Shown here piece after piece: positions 16,290 through 24,715 of a stretch of DNA of 53,441 bases. This DNA comes from Burkholderiales bacterium (GTDB lineage Bacteria > Pseudomonadota > Gammaproteobacteria > Burkholderiales > SG8-39). The stretch is from the NCBI GenBank assembly GCA_014860355.1, contig JACZJV010000182.1, positions 1-53,441 on the forward strand, in the 5' to 3' direction. The position numbers and the translations under genes were made by a program. The notes under the pieces were generated by a model, which was not told the DNA's origin, ran no database searches, and saw nothing but the letters and a program-made list of their open reading frames with translations. Numbering within the stretch: the stretch's first letter is position 1; each line of letters starts with the position of its first letter.

Positions 16290-18437
16290 TCAGGCCGCCT
16301 TGGCTGTCTGCATCAGCGGCAGGCGCACGCTGATGCGGGTGCCGGCGTCGACCTTGCTGTCGACCGAGACGCTGCCGCCGTGCAATTCGGCTGCCTTCTT
16401 CACGATCACCAGCCCGAGGCCGGTGCCCTGGCGATTGCCGACGTTGCCGGCGCGATGGAAGCTCTCGAACAGGCGCGCCTGGTCCTCGACCGGTATGCCT
16501 ATGCCCTTGTCGCCTACCTCGATCAGGGCCTGGCCGTCGCGCTCGGCCAGCAACAGGGTGACGACGCTGCCGGGAGGCGAGTATTTCGCCGCGTTGGAGA
16601 GCAGATTGGTGAGGATGTGGCGCAGCAGCTTCTCGTCCAGATTGAGGTTGCCGCGATCGAACTGCTGCTCGAATTGAATGACATGGTCCTTGGCCACGCC
16701 GCCGCGCAGTTCCTCCACCACTTTCTTGCACAAATCGCGCAGGTCCATCGGCTTGGGATCGAACTGCAGCGCGCCGGCCTCGGCTTTGCCTATGATCAGC
16801 ACGTCTTCGATCATTGCGTTCATGCGCTTCACGGCGCCCTGTATCCCGTGCAGCATTTTCAGCTTGTCTTCGGCCGACAGGTTGTCGGAATAATGTTCCA
16901 GCAATTCGGACGAGGACAAAATCGTCGCGAGCGGCGTGCGCAATTCATGCGATGCGATGGAAACGAACTTGGACTTCATTTCCGACAGCTCTTTTTCGCG
17001 CTGCAGGGCGGCGAGCAGTTCGGCCTCGGCGCGCTTGCGCTGGGTGATGTCGACGTTGGTCCCGGTCATGCGCAAGGCGCGGCCGCCTTCGGCCCGCTCG
17101 ACCACGCGGCCGCGGCTGAGCACCCAGGCCCAGTCCCCGCTGGCCGTCTTCAGGCGGTGCTCGATGCGGTACAGCGGCCGCAGGCCGCTGATGCAGTCGG
17201 CTTGCGCCTGGCGCAGCGCTTCGACCTCGTCCGGATGCACCATCGGCACGAACTCGTCCAGCGTAAGATAGCGCTCGCGCGGCTCGCCCCCGATCATCTG
17301 CGCCAGCGCCGCGTCCAGATAGACCGTGCCGCGCCTCGCGTCCCACTCCCAGATCGAGATGGCCGAGGACTGCATCGCCAGATCGAGCCGCTCCTTGGTC
17401 TGCTGCAGCGCCGCCTCGGCCAGCTTGCGCTCGGTGATGTCGCCGATGCCGATGATGATTCCTTCCTGCGGCCGGGCTGCGTCGATCGCGCGGCTGTCGG
17501 TGAACACCCAGATCGGGGCGCCGTCCTTCTTGCGCAGTAGCAATTCGACGGAATAGCTCTCGCCCAGCTCGAATCGCGCATACGCGCGGCTGCCCGGCTG
17601 CATGAAATCCTCGTCGGACTGGAACCACACGCCGGTGGGCTGGCCGGCTATTTCATCCACCTCGTAGCCGAGAATCTCGGCAAAGCGCTGGTTGCATTTG
17701 AGCACGGCCCCCTGGCTGACAAAGGCGATGCCAACCGCCGCGGTGTCGAAAATCAGCCGTTGCTCGGCCAGGGCGGAGGTCAGGGATTTTTCGGCGACCT
17801 GCAATTTCTTGAGCAGCAGCGTGTTCTCGTGGCCATAGGCCAGCGTCTCGATCAAGGCGTAGTGATTGGACAGGTACAGGCCCAGCAGCACGGTCGCGAA
17901 TACCAGCAGCAGCAGCGCGGTGGAGGTATTGAGTCCGCCGCCGAAGGTCAGCAGCATCGCCACCATGGGCGCGAGTATCGGCAGGATGAAGCTGGTGAAA
18001 GCCTTGGGGCTGGGTGCAAGCGAGGGCGGCAGGCCCATGGCGACACTGCTGATCAGAAACGTGACCGTGAGTTCCTGCAGCGAGGTCGGCGTATGGCCGA
18101 TGAGCATCAGCGCCAGCCCCCAGCCGGCGCCGACCAGCGCGCTCGCGAGGCAGAAATAATTTTCCCACTCCGCCGCGTCCTCCGCCGGCGGCTGGCGGCG
18201 GCGATAAATCCGCGCCATCGCGTAGCGTACCGAACTCGCCACACCGAGCCAGATGAACCAGAGCACGATGAGGTTGACGCCGATATAGCCCCACATGGCA
18301 AATGCGGTAATGCTCGCGGCCACCAGTATGATGGGCACATCGGTACCCGAGAGCCGGTACAGCATCGACACGCGCTCGGGCAGGTACTCGACCGATGACA
18401 TGGAAGCCAACCGAGTGCGCAAATTCGCCAACGACAT
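16290..18437 (-). CDS. Membrane PAS-PAS sensor histidine kinase
   Basis: 715 residues. N-terminal membrane region (about 33-200, roughly six spans, e.g. GYIGVNLIVLWFIWLGVA), then PAS (about 225-345, ending in IGIGDITERK), a second PAS/PAC (about 355-475, ending TGTNVDITQRK), HisKA dimerisation domain with phospho-His in IASHELRTPLA, and HATPase (NLLSNAAKYSPPGS N-box, VGDKGIGIP, GTGLGLVIVKK). Complete hybrid-free kinase. I use the ATG at 18437; a GTG directly upstream is possible. GGAGG at about 18448-18452 (minus strand) gives a good ribosome site. Signal unknown; the N-terminal sensor region is MASE-like by appearance only. Confidence 0.92.
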   Translation of the reverse strand: MSLANLRTRLASMSSVEYLPERVSMLYRLSGTDVPIILVAASITAFAMWGYIGVNLIVLWFIWLGVASSVRYAMARIYRRRQPPAEDAAEWENYFCLASALVGAGWGLALMLIGHTPTSLQELTVTFLISSVAMGLPPSLAPSPKAFTSFILPILAPMVAMLLTFGGGLNTSTALLLLVFATVLLGLYLSNHYALIETLAYGHENTLLLKKLQVAEKSLTSALAEQRLIFDTAAVGIAFVSQGAVLKCNQRFAEILGYEVDEIAGQPTGVWFQSDEDFMQPGSRAYARFELGESYSVELLLRKKDGAPIWVFTDSRAIDAARPQEGIIIGIGDITERKLAEAALQQTKERLDLAMQSSAISIWEWDARRGTVYLDAALAQMIGGEPRERYLTLDEFVPMVHPDEVEALRQAQADCISGLRPLYRIEHRLKTASGDWAWVLSRGRVVERAEGGRALRMTGTNVDITQRKRAEAELLAALQREKELSEMKSKFVSIASHELRTPLATILSSSELLEHYSDNLSAEDKLKMLHGIQGAVKRMNAMIEDVLIIGKAEAGALQFDPKPMDLRDLCKKVVEELRGGVAKDHVIQFEQQFDRGNLNLDEKLLRHILTNLLSNAAKYSPPGSVVTLLLAERDGQALIEVGDKGIGIPVEDQARLFESFHRAGNVGNRQGTGLGLVIVKKAAELHGGSVSVDSKVDAGTRISVRLPLMQTAKAA

Positions 18438-18621
18438 CACTTTGGATCCTCCATGTGCGCAGGCCTGAAACTGTGCGCATCGTCTTCAGCCCGATTATTC
18501 TACTATGATTCAACAGGTTTCGGCCCGGTCCGCCGCCGAATGTGGCGTGTGAACCAGCGGCCGGCACGCAAGGAACAGCCGCGCCTCACTTACGGCTGCC
18601 GGGGATTTCCGCGCTTTGCGG

Positions 18622-18627
18622 TACAAT
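18622..18627 (+). promoter_or_regulatory. Predicted -10 box upstream of the cobalamin adenosyltransferase leader
   Basis: TACAAT at 18622-18627, in the GCGGTACAATTCTCCGCC setting often seen at betaproteobacterial promoters. It stands 29 bases before the leader ORF at 18656. I see no good TTGACA-like -35 at the right distance. No cobalamin-riboswitch B12 box was found between 18441 and 18655. Confidence 0.45.
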
Positions 18628-18655
18628 TCTCCGCCTTACTCCCGCGACTATGCAC

Positions 18656-18760
18656 ATGGGCCACCGACTCAGCAAAATCGATATTCGATCCGGCGACACG
18701 GGACCGATGGACCGCCCGACCTGCTTCGCACCCTTGGTCGCGCTGATCGCAACGAGCTGA
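18656..18760 (+). CDS. Leader ORF (34 aa), diverged copy of the start of the adenosyltransferase gene
   Basis: ATG at 18656, TGA at 18758-18760, two bases before the adenosyltransferase ATG at 18763. Codons 1-16 match the first 16 codons of the downstream gene at 42 of 48 bases; 12 of 16 residues are the same (MGHRLSKIDIRSGDTG against MGHRLTKIYTRTGDTG). The remainder is unrelated. Neither start has a clear Shine-Dalgarno sequence, so the tight TGA-CC-ATG junction may couple translation of the real gene to this ORF. Could be a regulatory leader peptide or a decaying duplication. Confidence 0.45.
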   Translation: MGHRLSKIDIRSGDTGPMDRPTCFAPLVALIATS

Positions 18761-18810
18761 CCATGGGCCACCGACTCACCAAAATATATACTCGAACCGG
18801 CGACACGGGC
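18656..18810 (+). repeat. Partial tandem duplication of the 5' end of the adenosyltransferase gene
   Basis: Two direct copies, 18656-18703 and 18763-18810, offset by 107 bases. Six mismatches in 48 bases, distributed over the copy and partly synonymous. The similarity fades after codon 16. Upstream of the ATGs the copies also share CAC/ACC-type bases only, so the duplicated block starts close to the initiation codon. Confidence 0.8.
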
Positions 18811-19347
18811 GATACCGGCCTCGGCGATGGCTCGCGCGTGCCCAAGGACAGCCTGCGGGTGCATGCGCTGGGTGAAATCGACGAATTGAATTCAGCGCTG
18901 GGTGTGCTGCTCGCGGAAGAACTGCCCCCCGCTATGCGCGCGGCGCTCGCCCTCATTCAGCATGAGCTGTTCGACCTGGGTGGCGAAGTCTGCATTCCGG
19001 GTCATGCCAGCATGAGCGAGCGGCAGGTTTCGCGGTTGGAGGCGCTGCTGGACGACTATAACCGGGACCTGCCGCCGCTGAAGGAATTCATACTGCCCGG
19101 GGGTACGCGCATGGCGAGCCTGGCGCACCTCGCGCGGACCGTGTGCCGCCGTGCCGAGCGCGCCCTGGTGTCGCTCTCGCGCGCCGAACCGGTCGGAACC
19201 GTGGCGCGAAAATATCTGAATCGCCTGTCCGATTTGCTGTTCGTCCTGGGCCGCGCGCTGAACCGCGCAGGCGGAGGCAGCGACGTATTGTGGCAGCCCG
19301 GCATTTCGCGGGAGAAGCACGCGAAAAAAGGCGGGAAACAACCTTAG
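18763..19347 (+). CDS. Cob(I)alamin adenosyltransferase, PduO type
   Basis: 194 residues. Transfers the adenosyl group of ATP to cob(I)alamin, giving coenzyme B12. Family motifs all present: ATP-binding YTRTGDTGDTGLGDG at the N-terminus, GEIDELNSALG near residues 37-47, the CRRAERALV helix and YLNRLSDLLFVLGR near the C-terminus, followed by a basic tail (REKHAKKGG). Cytosolic. I chose the ATG at 18763 because the TRTGDTG strand must be N-terminal; the immediate upstream region is the duplicated leader ORF. No other cobalamin gene is nearby. Confidence 0.93.
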   Translation: MGHRLTKIYTRTGDTGDTGLGDGSRVPKDSLRVHALGEIDELNSALGVLLAEELPPAMRAALALIQHELFDLGGEVCIPGHASMSERQVSRLEALLDDYNRDLPPLKEFILPGGTRMASLAHLARTVCRRAERALVSLSRAEPVGTVARKYLNRLSDLLFVLGRALNRAGGGSDVLWQPGISREKHAKKGGKQP

Positions 19348-19438
19348 AGTCCGATTCAGAATTGCCGCCCCTGGCTCTGAGAACCTTCGGCCCATTTTGC
19401 AGTGAGCACCTGACTTGCGCCCGGTGCTGGCCGCGAAG

Positions 19439-20941
19439 CTAGTCCTGAAATGCGACTTCGCGGGTCTTGCGCACGGCCGGCGCAAGGGTGAGGAGCAGCA
19501 GCGCTATCGCGATGCCGAGCAGCACGCCGCTGATCGGCTTGGTGAAGAACACGGTCGCATCGCCGCGCGAGAGCAGCATCGCGCGGCGCAGGTTCTCCTC
19601 CATCAGCGGCCCGAGGATGAAGCCGAGGATCAGCGGAGCGGGTTCGCACTCGAGCTTGACGAACACGTAGCCGAGGACGCCGAACAACGCGGTCAACAGC
19701 ACGTCGAAGGGCTGGTTCGACAGACTGTAGACGCCGACGCAGCAAAACAGCAGGATCGACGGATAGAGCAGCCGGTAGGGCACGGTCAGGAGCTTCACCC
19801 AGATGCCGATCAGGGGCAGGTTCAGGATCACCAGCATCAGATTGCCGATCCACATGCTGGCGATCATGCCCCAGAACAAATCCGGCTTCTCGGTCATCAC
19901 CTGCGGCCCGGGGGCGATGCCCTGGATCATCATCGCACCTATCATCAGCGCCATTACCGGGTTGGACGGAATGCCCAGGGTGAGCAGCGGAATGAAGGAG
20001 GTCTGCGCGCCGGCGTTGTTGGCCGATTCGGGCGCGGCAACGCCGCGGATTTCGCCCTTGCCGAAGCTGGAGGTGTCGCCGATCTTCTTTTCCAGGGTAT
20101 AGGCGGCGAAGGAAGACAATAGCGCGCCGCCGCCGGGCAGGATACCGAGCATCGAACCGATGGTGGTGCCGCGCAGGATCGCGCCGGAACTGTTCTTGAG
20201 GTCCTTCCAGGTCGGCATCAGTCCAGTGACCTTGTTGACGAATACGTCGCGAGCCTGCCCCTGCTCGAGATTGGTGATGATCTCGGCGAAACCGAATACG
20301 CCCATGGCGACGATGACGAAGCCGATGCCGTCGGAGAGTTCCGCGAGCTTGAAGGTAAAGCGCGCCATGCCGGAATTGACGTCTGTGCCGATCAGGCCCA
20401 GCAGGAGCCCGAGCAGGGTCATCGCGACCGCCTTGATGAGCGAACCGTGCGCGAGCACCGTCGCGCCGACCAGGCCCAGAATCATCAGCGAAAAATACTC
20501 GGCCGGACCGAATTTCAGCGCCACCTCGGCCAGCGGCGGCGCGAACAGGGCGATGACCACCGTGGCCACGCAGCCGGCGAAAAACGAGGCTATGGCGGCG
20601 ATCGCGAGCGCCGGACCGGCGCGGCCCTGGCGCGCCATCTGGTAGCCGTCGAGGCAGGTAATCACCGAGGACGACTCCCCCGGCAGATTGACCAGGATGG
20701 CGGTGGTCGAACCGCCGTATTGCGCGCCATAGTAGATGCCGGCGAGCATGATCAGTGCCGAAATCGGCGACAGGTTGAACGTCACCGGCAGCAGCATGGC
20801 GATGGTGGCGACCGGACCTATGCCGGGCAGCACCCCGATCAGCGTCCCGAGCAGCACACCGACGAAACAGTACATCAGGTTCTGCATGCTCAGCGCGACG
20901 CCAAAGCCGATGCCGAGGTTATGGAACAGGGCGAAGTCCAT
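19439..20941 (-). CDS. Tripartite tricarboxylate transporter large permease TctA
   Basis: 500-residue inner-membrane protein with about twelve spans. Family signatures: LLGTLIGVLPGIGPVATIAMLLP near residues 30-50 and ILVNLPGESSSVITCLDGYQMARQG near 85-110; a second LGILPGGGALLSSF in the C-terminal half. Start taken at ATG 20941, which restores the normal 500-residue length; a GTG at 20959 would overlap tctB by 16 bases. Works with TctB and a periplasmic receptor TctC, which is not in this window. Substrates of the family include citrate and other (di)carboxylates. Confidence 0.93.
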   Translation of the reverse strand: MDFALFHNLGIGFGVALSMQNLMYCFVGVLLGTLIGVLPGIGPVATIAMLLPVTFNLSPISALIMLAGIYYGAQYGGSTTAILVNLPGESSSVITCLDGYQMARQGRAGPALAIAAIASFFAGCVATVVIALFAPPLAEVALKFGPAEYFSLMILGLVGATVLAHGSLIKAVAMTLLGLLLGLIGTDVNSGMARFTFKLAELSDGIGFVIVAMGVFGFAEIITNLEQGQARDVFVNKVTGLMPTWKDLKNSSGAILRGTTIGSMLGILPGGGALLSSFAAYTLEKKIGDTSSFGKGEIRGVAAPESANNAGAQTSFIPLLTLGIPSNPVMALMIGAMMIQGIAPGPQVMTEKPDLFWGMIASMWIGNLMLVILNLPLIGIWVKLLTVPYRLLYPSILLFCCVGVYSLSNQPFDVLLTALFGVLGYVFVKLECEPAPLILGFILGPLMEENLRRAMLLSRGDATVFFTKPISGVLLGIAIALLLLTLAPAVRKTREVAFQD

Positions 20942-20943
20942 GC

Positions 20944-21531
20944 CTATTGCCCCGGCCACAGATTGAACGGCAGCCCCAGCCCCTTGACGAACACCAGCAA
21001 CCCGAAGAGCACCAGCACGACGGTGAGGATTACGATTTCCTTGTTGCGAAAGTCATGCCCGGCGATTGCGCTCAGTGCGACCAGCAACACAGTGGACAGG
21101 ACCAGGCCCAGCGGTTTGAGCGCATAGCCGAATATGACCACGGCGAGCAGCACCAGGAACATGGCCTTCGGTCCGAACGCGCCGATGAACAGGAACAGCG
21201 ACAGTCCGACGAGCGCGAATTCGACCATCGGCCCGCCCTTTAGCCAACTCGATGCGAAGTAGGCCGCGGCGCCGACTGCGGCCGAGGCGATCAGCAAAGG
21301 CAGCCGAAACGCAAATACCTTGAATGGATGTTCGATTCCGGACGCAAATGCACGCAGGAAAACGATCCCTCCCAGCACTGCGAGCAGGCCGCCCAGTACT
21401 GCGGGGAAATACGCGGGGCCCATGCGCACCGACGAGCCCATCGGATAATTGAAGGAAATCAGCATGAAGCCGAGGCCGAAACCGCAGAACATCAGTCCAG
21501 CCCAGAAATCCTTGCCGTTCCTTACCCTCAT
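20944..21531 (-). CDS. Tripartite tricarboxylate transporter small subunit TctB
   Basis: 195 residues with four hydrophobic segments, N-terminal DFWAGLMFCGFGLGFMLIS and MGPAYFPAVLGGLLAVLGGIV as in TctB family members, and a C-terminal GLPFNLWP ending. Precedes tctA with a 2-base gap. Larger than the smallest TctB proteins but within the range of the family. Confidence 0.88.
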   Translation of the reverse strand: MRVRNGKDFWAGLMFCGFGLGFMLISFNYPMGSSVRMGPAYFPAVLGGLLAVLGGIVFLRAFASGIEHPFKVFAFRLPLLIASAAVGAAAYFASSWLKGGPMVEFALVGLSLFLFIGAFGPKAMFLVLLAVVIFGYALKPLGLVLSTVLLVALSAIAGHDFRNKEIVILTVVLVLFGLLVFVKGLGLPFNLWPGQ

Positions 21532-21625
21532 CGTCGCATCCTGAGGACATTTGCAGTCCGGAATTGCGCCGCGACCGCGGCCTCATGCAGTCGTGCTTCG
21601 CCGGTATCCGGCGAATCGTGCGGAT

Positions 21626-22156
21626 TCAATCGCTGTCCTTGTCCATCAGGCTTACCAGCTTGACGCTGGTCTGGCGCAAGCGCTGCGACAGCATCAGCAC
21701 CAGTTCCATCAGGATTTTCGCCCCCAGGATCGGCTGTTCCAGAATAATGCGCGCCAGGCTCTCGCGCGACAACACCGCGATCACGCAAGGCTCGGCGGCG
21801 ACGCAGGTCGCGAAGCGCGGTTCGCCGTCTATCATCGACATTTCGCCCAGGGTCTTGCCGGCTTCGACCGAGGCTATGAGCTTGGGCGTGTTCCAGCGAT
21901 CCTGCTTGAATACTTCCACGCTGCCTTCGATCACCAGCAGCATGAAATCGCCTTGTTCGCCTTCGTGAATGATCTCCTGACCCGGTCCGGCCCGGTAGAC
22001 GTTCATGAAGTGGCTCATCAGCCTGATCTCCGCCATGTTGAAGTTCTCGAACAGGGGCGAGTAGGTGATCATGCGATGCATCTTCCCGGCGAATTGGGTC
22101 GCATCGCCGAGGTATTCCAGGTGCGCGAGAAGATCGTGTCTGCCGCTTTCAGCCAT
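21626..22156 (-). CDS. Stand-alone cyclic-nucleotide-binding domain protein
   Basis: 176 residues, one cNMP-binding beta-roll (about 30-150). The phosphate-binding cassette reads AGKTLGEMSMIDGEPRFAT: Gly-Glu and Arg are kept, but the usual Ser/Thr after Arg is Phe. A hydrophobic helix follows (about 140-165), and there is no helix-turn-helix, so it is not a Crp/FNR regulator. It lies 94 bases after tctB on the other side of no obvious partner. As the window also encodes a nucleotide cyclase, it may be a cAMP effector; this is inference. Confidence 0.82.
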   Translation of the reverse strand: MAESGRHDLLAHLEYLGDATQFAGKMHRMITYSPLFENFNMAEIRLMSHFMNVYRAGPGQEIIHEGEQGDFMLLVIEGSVEVFKQDRWNTPKLIASVEAGKTLGEMSMIDGEPRFATCVAAEPCVIAVLSRESLARIILEQPILGAKILMELVLMLSQRLRQTSVKLVSLMDKDSD

Positions 22157-22271
22157 AGAGCGCCAGTCCAGGGAAGGCGGTTCGGGCGGGTCCGGGTAGG
22201 CACCGCCAGCGAGCCCGGCGTCTCCCGATTATGCCGAAACCGGGGTCCAAGCTCAAATCAATCAAATCGCC

Positions 22272-23177
22272 TTAACGGATCAGCCACAAGGTGACGCCCA
22301 GCCAGGCGATGCCGGTAACCAGCATATGCGCGTCGGTAAGCAGTGTCGAAGCCGGATCTTCGCCGCCGCGACGATGCAGGAGAAAGATGTAGCGAAAAAT
22401 GCCGTACAGCACGATAGGCAAGGTGTAGATCAGCTTGTCGGTATGGTGCAAAGCCACTGTGTCCGGGCTCACGGTGTACAGGCTGTAACTGACGATGACA
22501 CCGGCAGCGCTGATCGCCATCATGGTGTCAAGCAGCACCGGGCTGTATTCGTCCAGCACCGGTCGCTGGCTGGCGCCGGCGGGGTCATCGCCTTCGCTCA
22601 CCATCAGTTCGGCGCGACGCTTGGCGAAGCCGAGGAATATCGTCAGCATCAGACCGCACAACAACAACCATTGCGAGGGCGCGATTCCGACTCCCCAGGT
22701 GCCCGCAAGGATGCGCAGCATGAAGCCGGCAGCGATGATGAACACGTCCAGTATGGCGACGTGCTTCAGGCCGGCGCTGTATGCGAGGTTGAGCAGCAGG
22801 TACGCCACCAGAATGGCCGCGACGCCGGCCGAAGCCGCGGCGCCCAGCGCGAGTCCGACCGTCGCGCAGGCAGCGGCCAGCGCCAGTGCCTCGATCGTGC
22901 TTACCGTTGCGCTCGCCAATGGCCGCCGGCGCTTCAACGGATGCGCCCGATCTGCCTCACGATCGAATATGTCGTTGAGTACGTAGACACAGCTCGACAG
23001 CAGGCAGAACCCGGCGGCCGCCAGCAGCACGCTGCTCCTAAGCCCCCAGTCGCTGCTGACGTCGCCAAACAGCAGTCCGACGAAGACAAAGCCGTTCTTG
23101 ACCCACTGATGCGGACGCAGCAGCTTGAGCAGTTGCAGCGCGAACGCCCTGCCTCTAGCGCGAGGGAACGGGTTCAT
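22272..23177 (-). CDS. UbiA-type prenyltransferase, decaprenyl-phosphate phosphoribosyltransferase-like
   Basis: 301-residue membrane protein of the UbiA superfamily with about eight to nine spans. The first Asp-rich motif is LNDIFDREADRAHPLKRRRPLAS, including the HP-x-KRRRP form typical of 5-phosphoribosyl-monophospho-decaprenol synthases; the second is YSAGLKHVAILDVFIIA. N-terminal LLRPHQWVKNGFVF also fits that subgroup rather than UbiA of ubiquinone synthesis. ATG at 23177 overlaps the GT39 gene by 23 bases, so the two belong together and may deliver a polyprenyl-phosphate-linked pentose. Substrate not proven. Confidence 0.82.
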   Translation of the reverse strand: MNPFPRARGRAFALQLLKLLRPHQWVKNGFVFVGLLFGDVSSDWGLRSSVLLAAAGFCLLSSCVYVLNDIFDREADRAHPLKRRRPLASATVSTIEALALAAACATVGLALGAAASAGVAAILVAYLLLNLAYSAGLKHVAILDVFIIAAGFMLRILAGTWGVGIAPSQWLLLCGLMLTIFLGFAKRRAELMVSEGDDPAGASQRPVLDEYSPVLLDTMMAISAAGVIVSYSLYTVSPDTVALHHTDKLIYTLPIVLYGIFRYIFLLHRRGGEDPASTLLTDAHMLVTGIAWLGVTLWLIR

Positions 23178-24690
23178 CGGGGAAATAGCGTTCGCAAAAG
23201 TAGCAGTGGCCCAGGGGCAGATAGGTCGGCATTCTGTAATAGCGGTCGCGCAGGGGCCGCAGCACCCGTTCGCGATATGCCGGATAGTCGAAATCCTGGC
23301 CCAGGACCAGATGGAAGCTGGCGCCGTGCAGTTCGAACTGGCGGTACCCCACCTTGGCGAAATAGGGCGCGTAGTCCTCCGGATTGGGCGGGTTCTTGCG
23401 CAAAACCAGAATGTTCTTGCGTGCCAGTTTCCGGAAATCGGTGAGGATGTCGTCGTGGCGCCCATGCGATGACGCGGTTCCGAACACGAAGAAGTACCTG
23501 TTCGCGGCGTAGGACGCCGTCACCGCCGGCGAAAACCCGTCGGCGGAAAATTCATAGTTGCCGGCATAGGGCTCGAGTCGCTGCAGCAGCTCGGCGGTCT
23601 TGACGTGGTACACGATGCCGTTATACAGCCGGCTGCCCTTCCAGGTCTCCATCGGCAGTACGCCTGCGACTGCGATCGCCGCAACGTGGATCGCGCTGAA
23701 AGCGCCCAGATAGAGGACGGACTTGCGCAGCTGGGCGGTGCTTAGCAGCAGCGCTGCTGTGATAAAGAAGAACGGTACGAAGGATAGCAGCCAATGCAAG
23801 CCGATCTGTTTTGCCAGCGACAACAATGCGAACGCGGCGAGCGGAGCCACCCAAACGAACATGAAGAACCGCGCTCGCGGCTCAGCAAGCGCGCGGCCGA
23901 GCGCAGCGCGATTGCTCCCGAGGTGGTAGAGCGCGACCGGGCACAGCATGTACAGGATGCTCAAAGCGTACAAGGCCGGATTTTGCGGCAACCAGCCGGC
24001 GTTGTCGTTGCGGGTATAGAGATTGAACAGCAGATTGGCCCAGCAGTGGTCGTAGTTCCACCAGGCATTCAGCAACGCGAACGGCAGCAGCGAAATGAAT
24101 ACGGTTGCGAGACCGCGCCAGCTCCGCCGGCCCGCAGGCTGGAATAGGACAAAGGCCAGATACGCCAGCCCCAGCAGCACGGCGAAGTATTTCGACAGAA
24201 ACGCCAGGCCGAGAAAGACGCCCGCAGCGCTGTAGTAAGACAGCGATTCGCGCCGCAATGCCGCGGCGAAGCACAGCGCCGACAGGAAGGAAAACAGCAC
24301 CAGCGGCGTATCGGTGGTAATCAGGACGTTCCATACATTTGCCGGCAGCAGCAGGAAGGCGAGGGCCGCAGCGTAGGCCTTGTTTTCGTCCGCCGAGCGC
24401 AGGTATTGCAGCATTCCGACCGCCACCAGCGCGGGCAGCAGGATGGAGGGCAAGCGCAGCACCCATTCAGCCCTGGAAAACTGCAGCAGCAAGGCCAGGA
24501 TCCACCCGATCATGGGCGGATGGTCCCAGTAGCCGTAATCGGGATAGACGCCCCAGTAGATGAAGTAGGCCTCGTCCCCGGTTATGGGCAGCGCCTGGGC
24601 AAACCAGAACCTGAATGCCAGCGTCAGCGCCAGCGCGAGGTAGAAGGCGGCTCGCATCGGCACCGCGGTCCGGCCGGAAAGAGTTTGCAT
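23155..24690 (-). CDS. GT39-family membrane glycosyltransferase (ArnT/PMT-like)
   Basis: 511 residues. N-terminal catalytic loop ITGDEAYFIYWGVYPDYGYW, with the DE motif and the GYWDHPPM block, is that of dolichyl/undecaprenyl-phosphate-dependent family 39 glycosyltransferases. Around ten to eleven membrane spans, then a soluble periplasmic domain from about residue 360. It would move a sugar from a polyprenyl-phosphate carrier to lipid A, protein or glycan outside the inner membrane. Coupled by overlap to the UbiA-type gene downstream, which may make that carrier-linked sugar. Confidence 0.88.
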   Translation of the reverse strand: MQTLSGRTAVPMRAAFYLALALTLAFRFWFAQALPITGDEAYFIYWGVYPDYGYWDHPPMIGWILALLLQFSRAEWVLRLPSILLPALVAVGMLQYLRSADENKAYAAALAFLLLPANVWNVLITTDTPLVLFSFLSALCFAAALRRESLSYYSAAGVFLGLAFLSKYFAVLLGLAYLAFVLFQPAGRRSWRGLATVFISLLPFALLNAWWNYDHCWANLLFNLYTRNDNAGWLPQNPALYALSILYMLCPVALYHLGSNRAALGRALAEPRARFFMFVWVAPLAAFALLSLAKQIGLHWLLSFVPFFFITAALLLSTAQLRKSVLYLGAFSAIHVAAIAVAGVLPMETWKGSRLYNGIVYHVKTAELLQRLEPYAGNYEFSADGFSPAVTASYAANRYFFVFGTASSHGRHDDILTDFRKLARKNILVLRKNPPNPEDYAPYFAKVGYRQFELHGASFHLVLGQDFDYPAYRERVLRPLRDRYYRMPTYLPLGHCYFCERYFPDEPVPSR

Positions 24691-24715
24691 AGCGGCAATT
24701 ATAAGGGCTGCCGAT

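Noticed and set aside
18441-18655. Cobalamin riboswitch upstream of the adenosyltransferase
   Set aside because: I looked for the conserved B12 box (GCCACTG) and the long paired elements and found no convincing match.
18656-18810. Duplication upstream of the adenosyltransferase as an assembly artefact
   Set aside because: The copies differ at six of 48 positions and then diverge entirely; an assembly error would give an exact repeat.
19405-19428. AGCACC / GGTGCT hairpin between the adenosyltransferase and tctA as a shared terminator
   Set aside because: Only 6 base pairs and no T-run on either strand; too weak to call.
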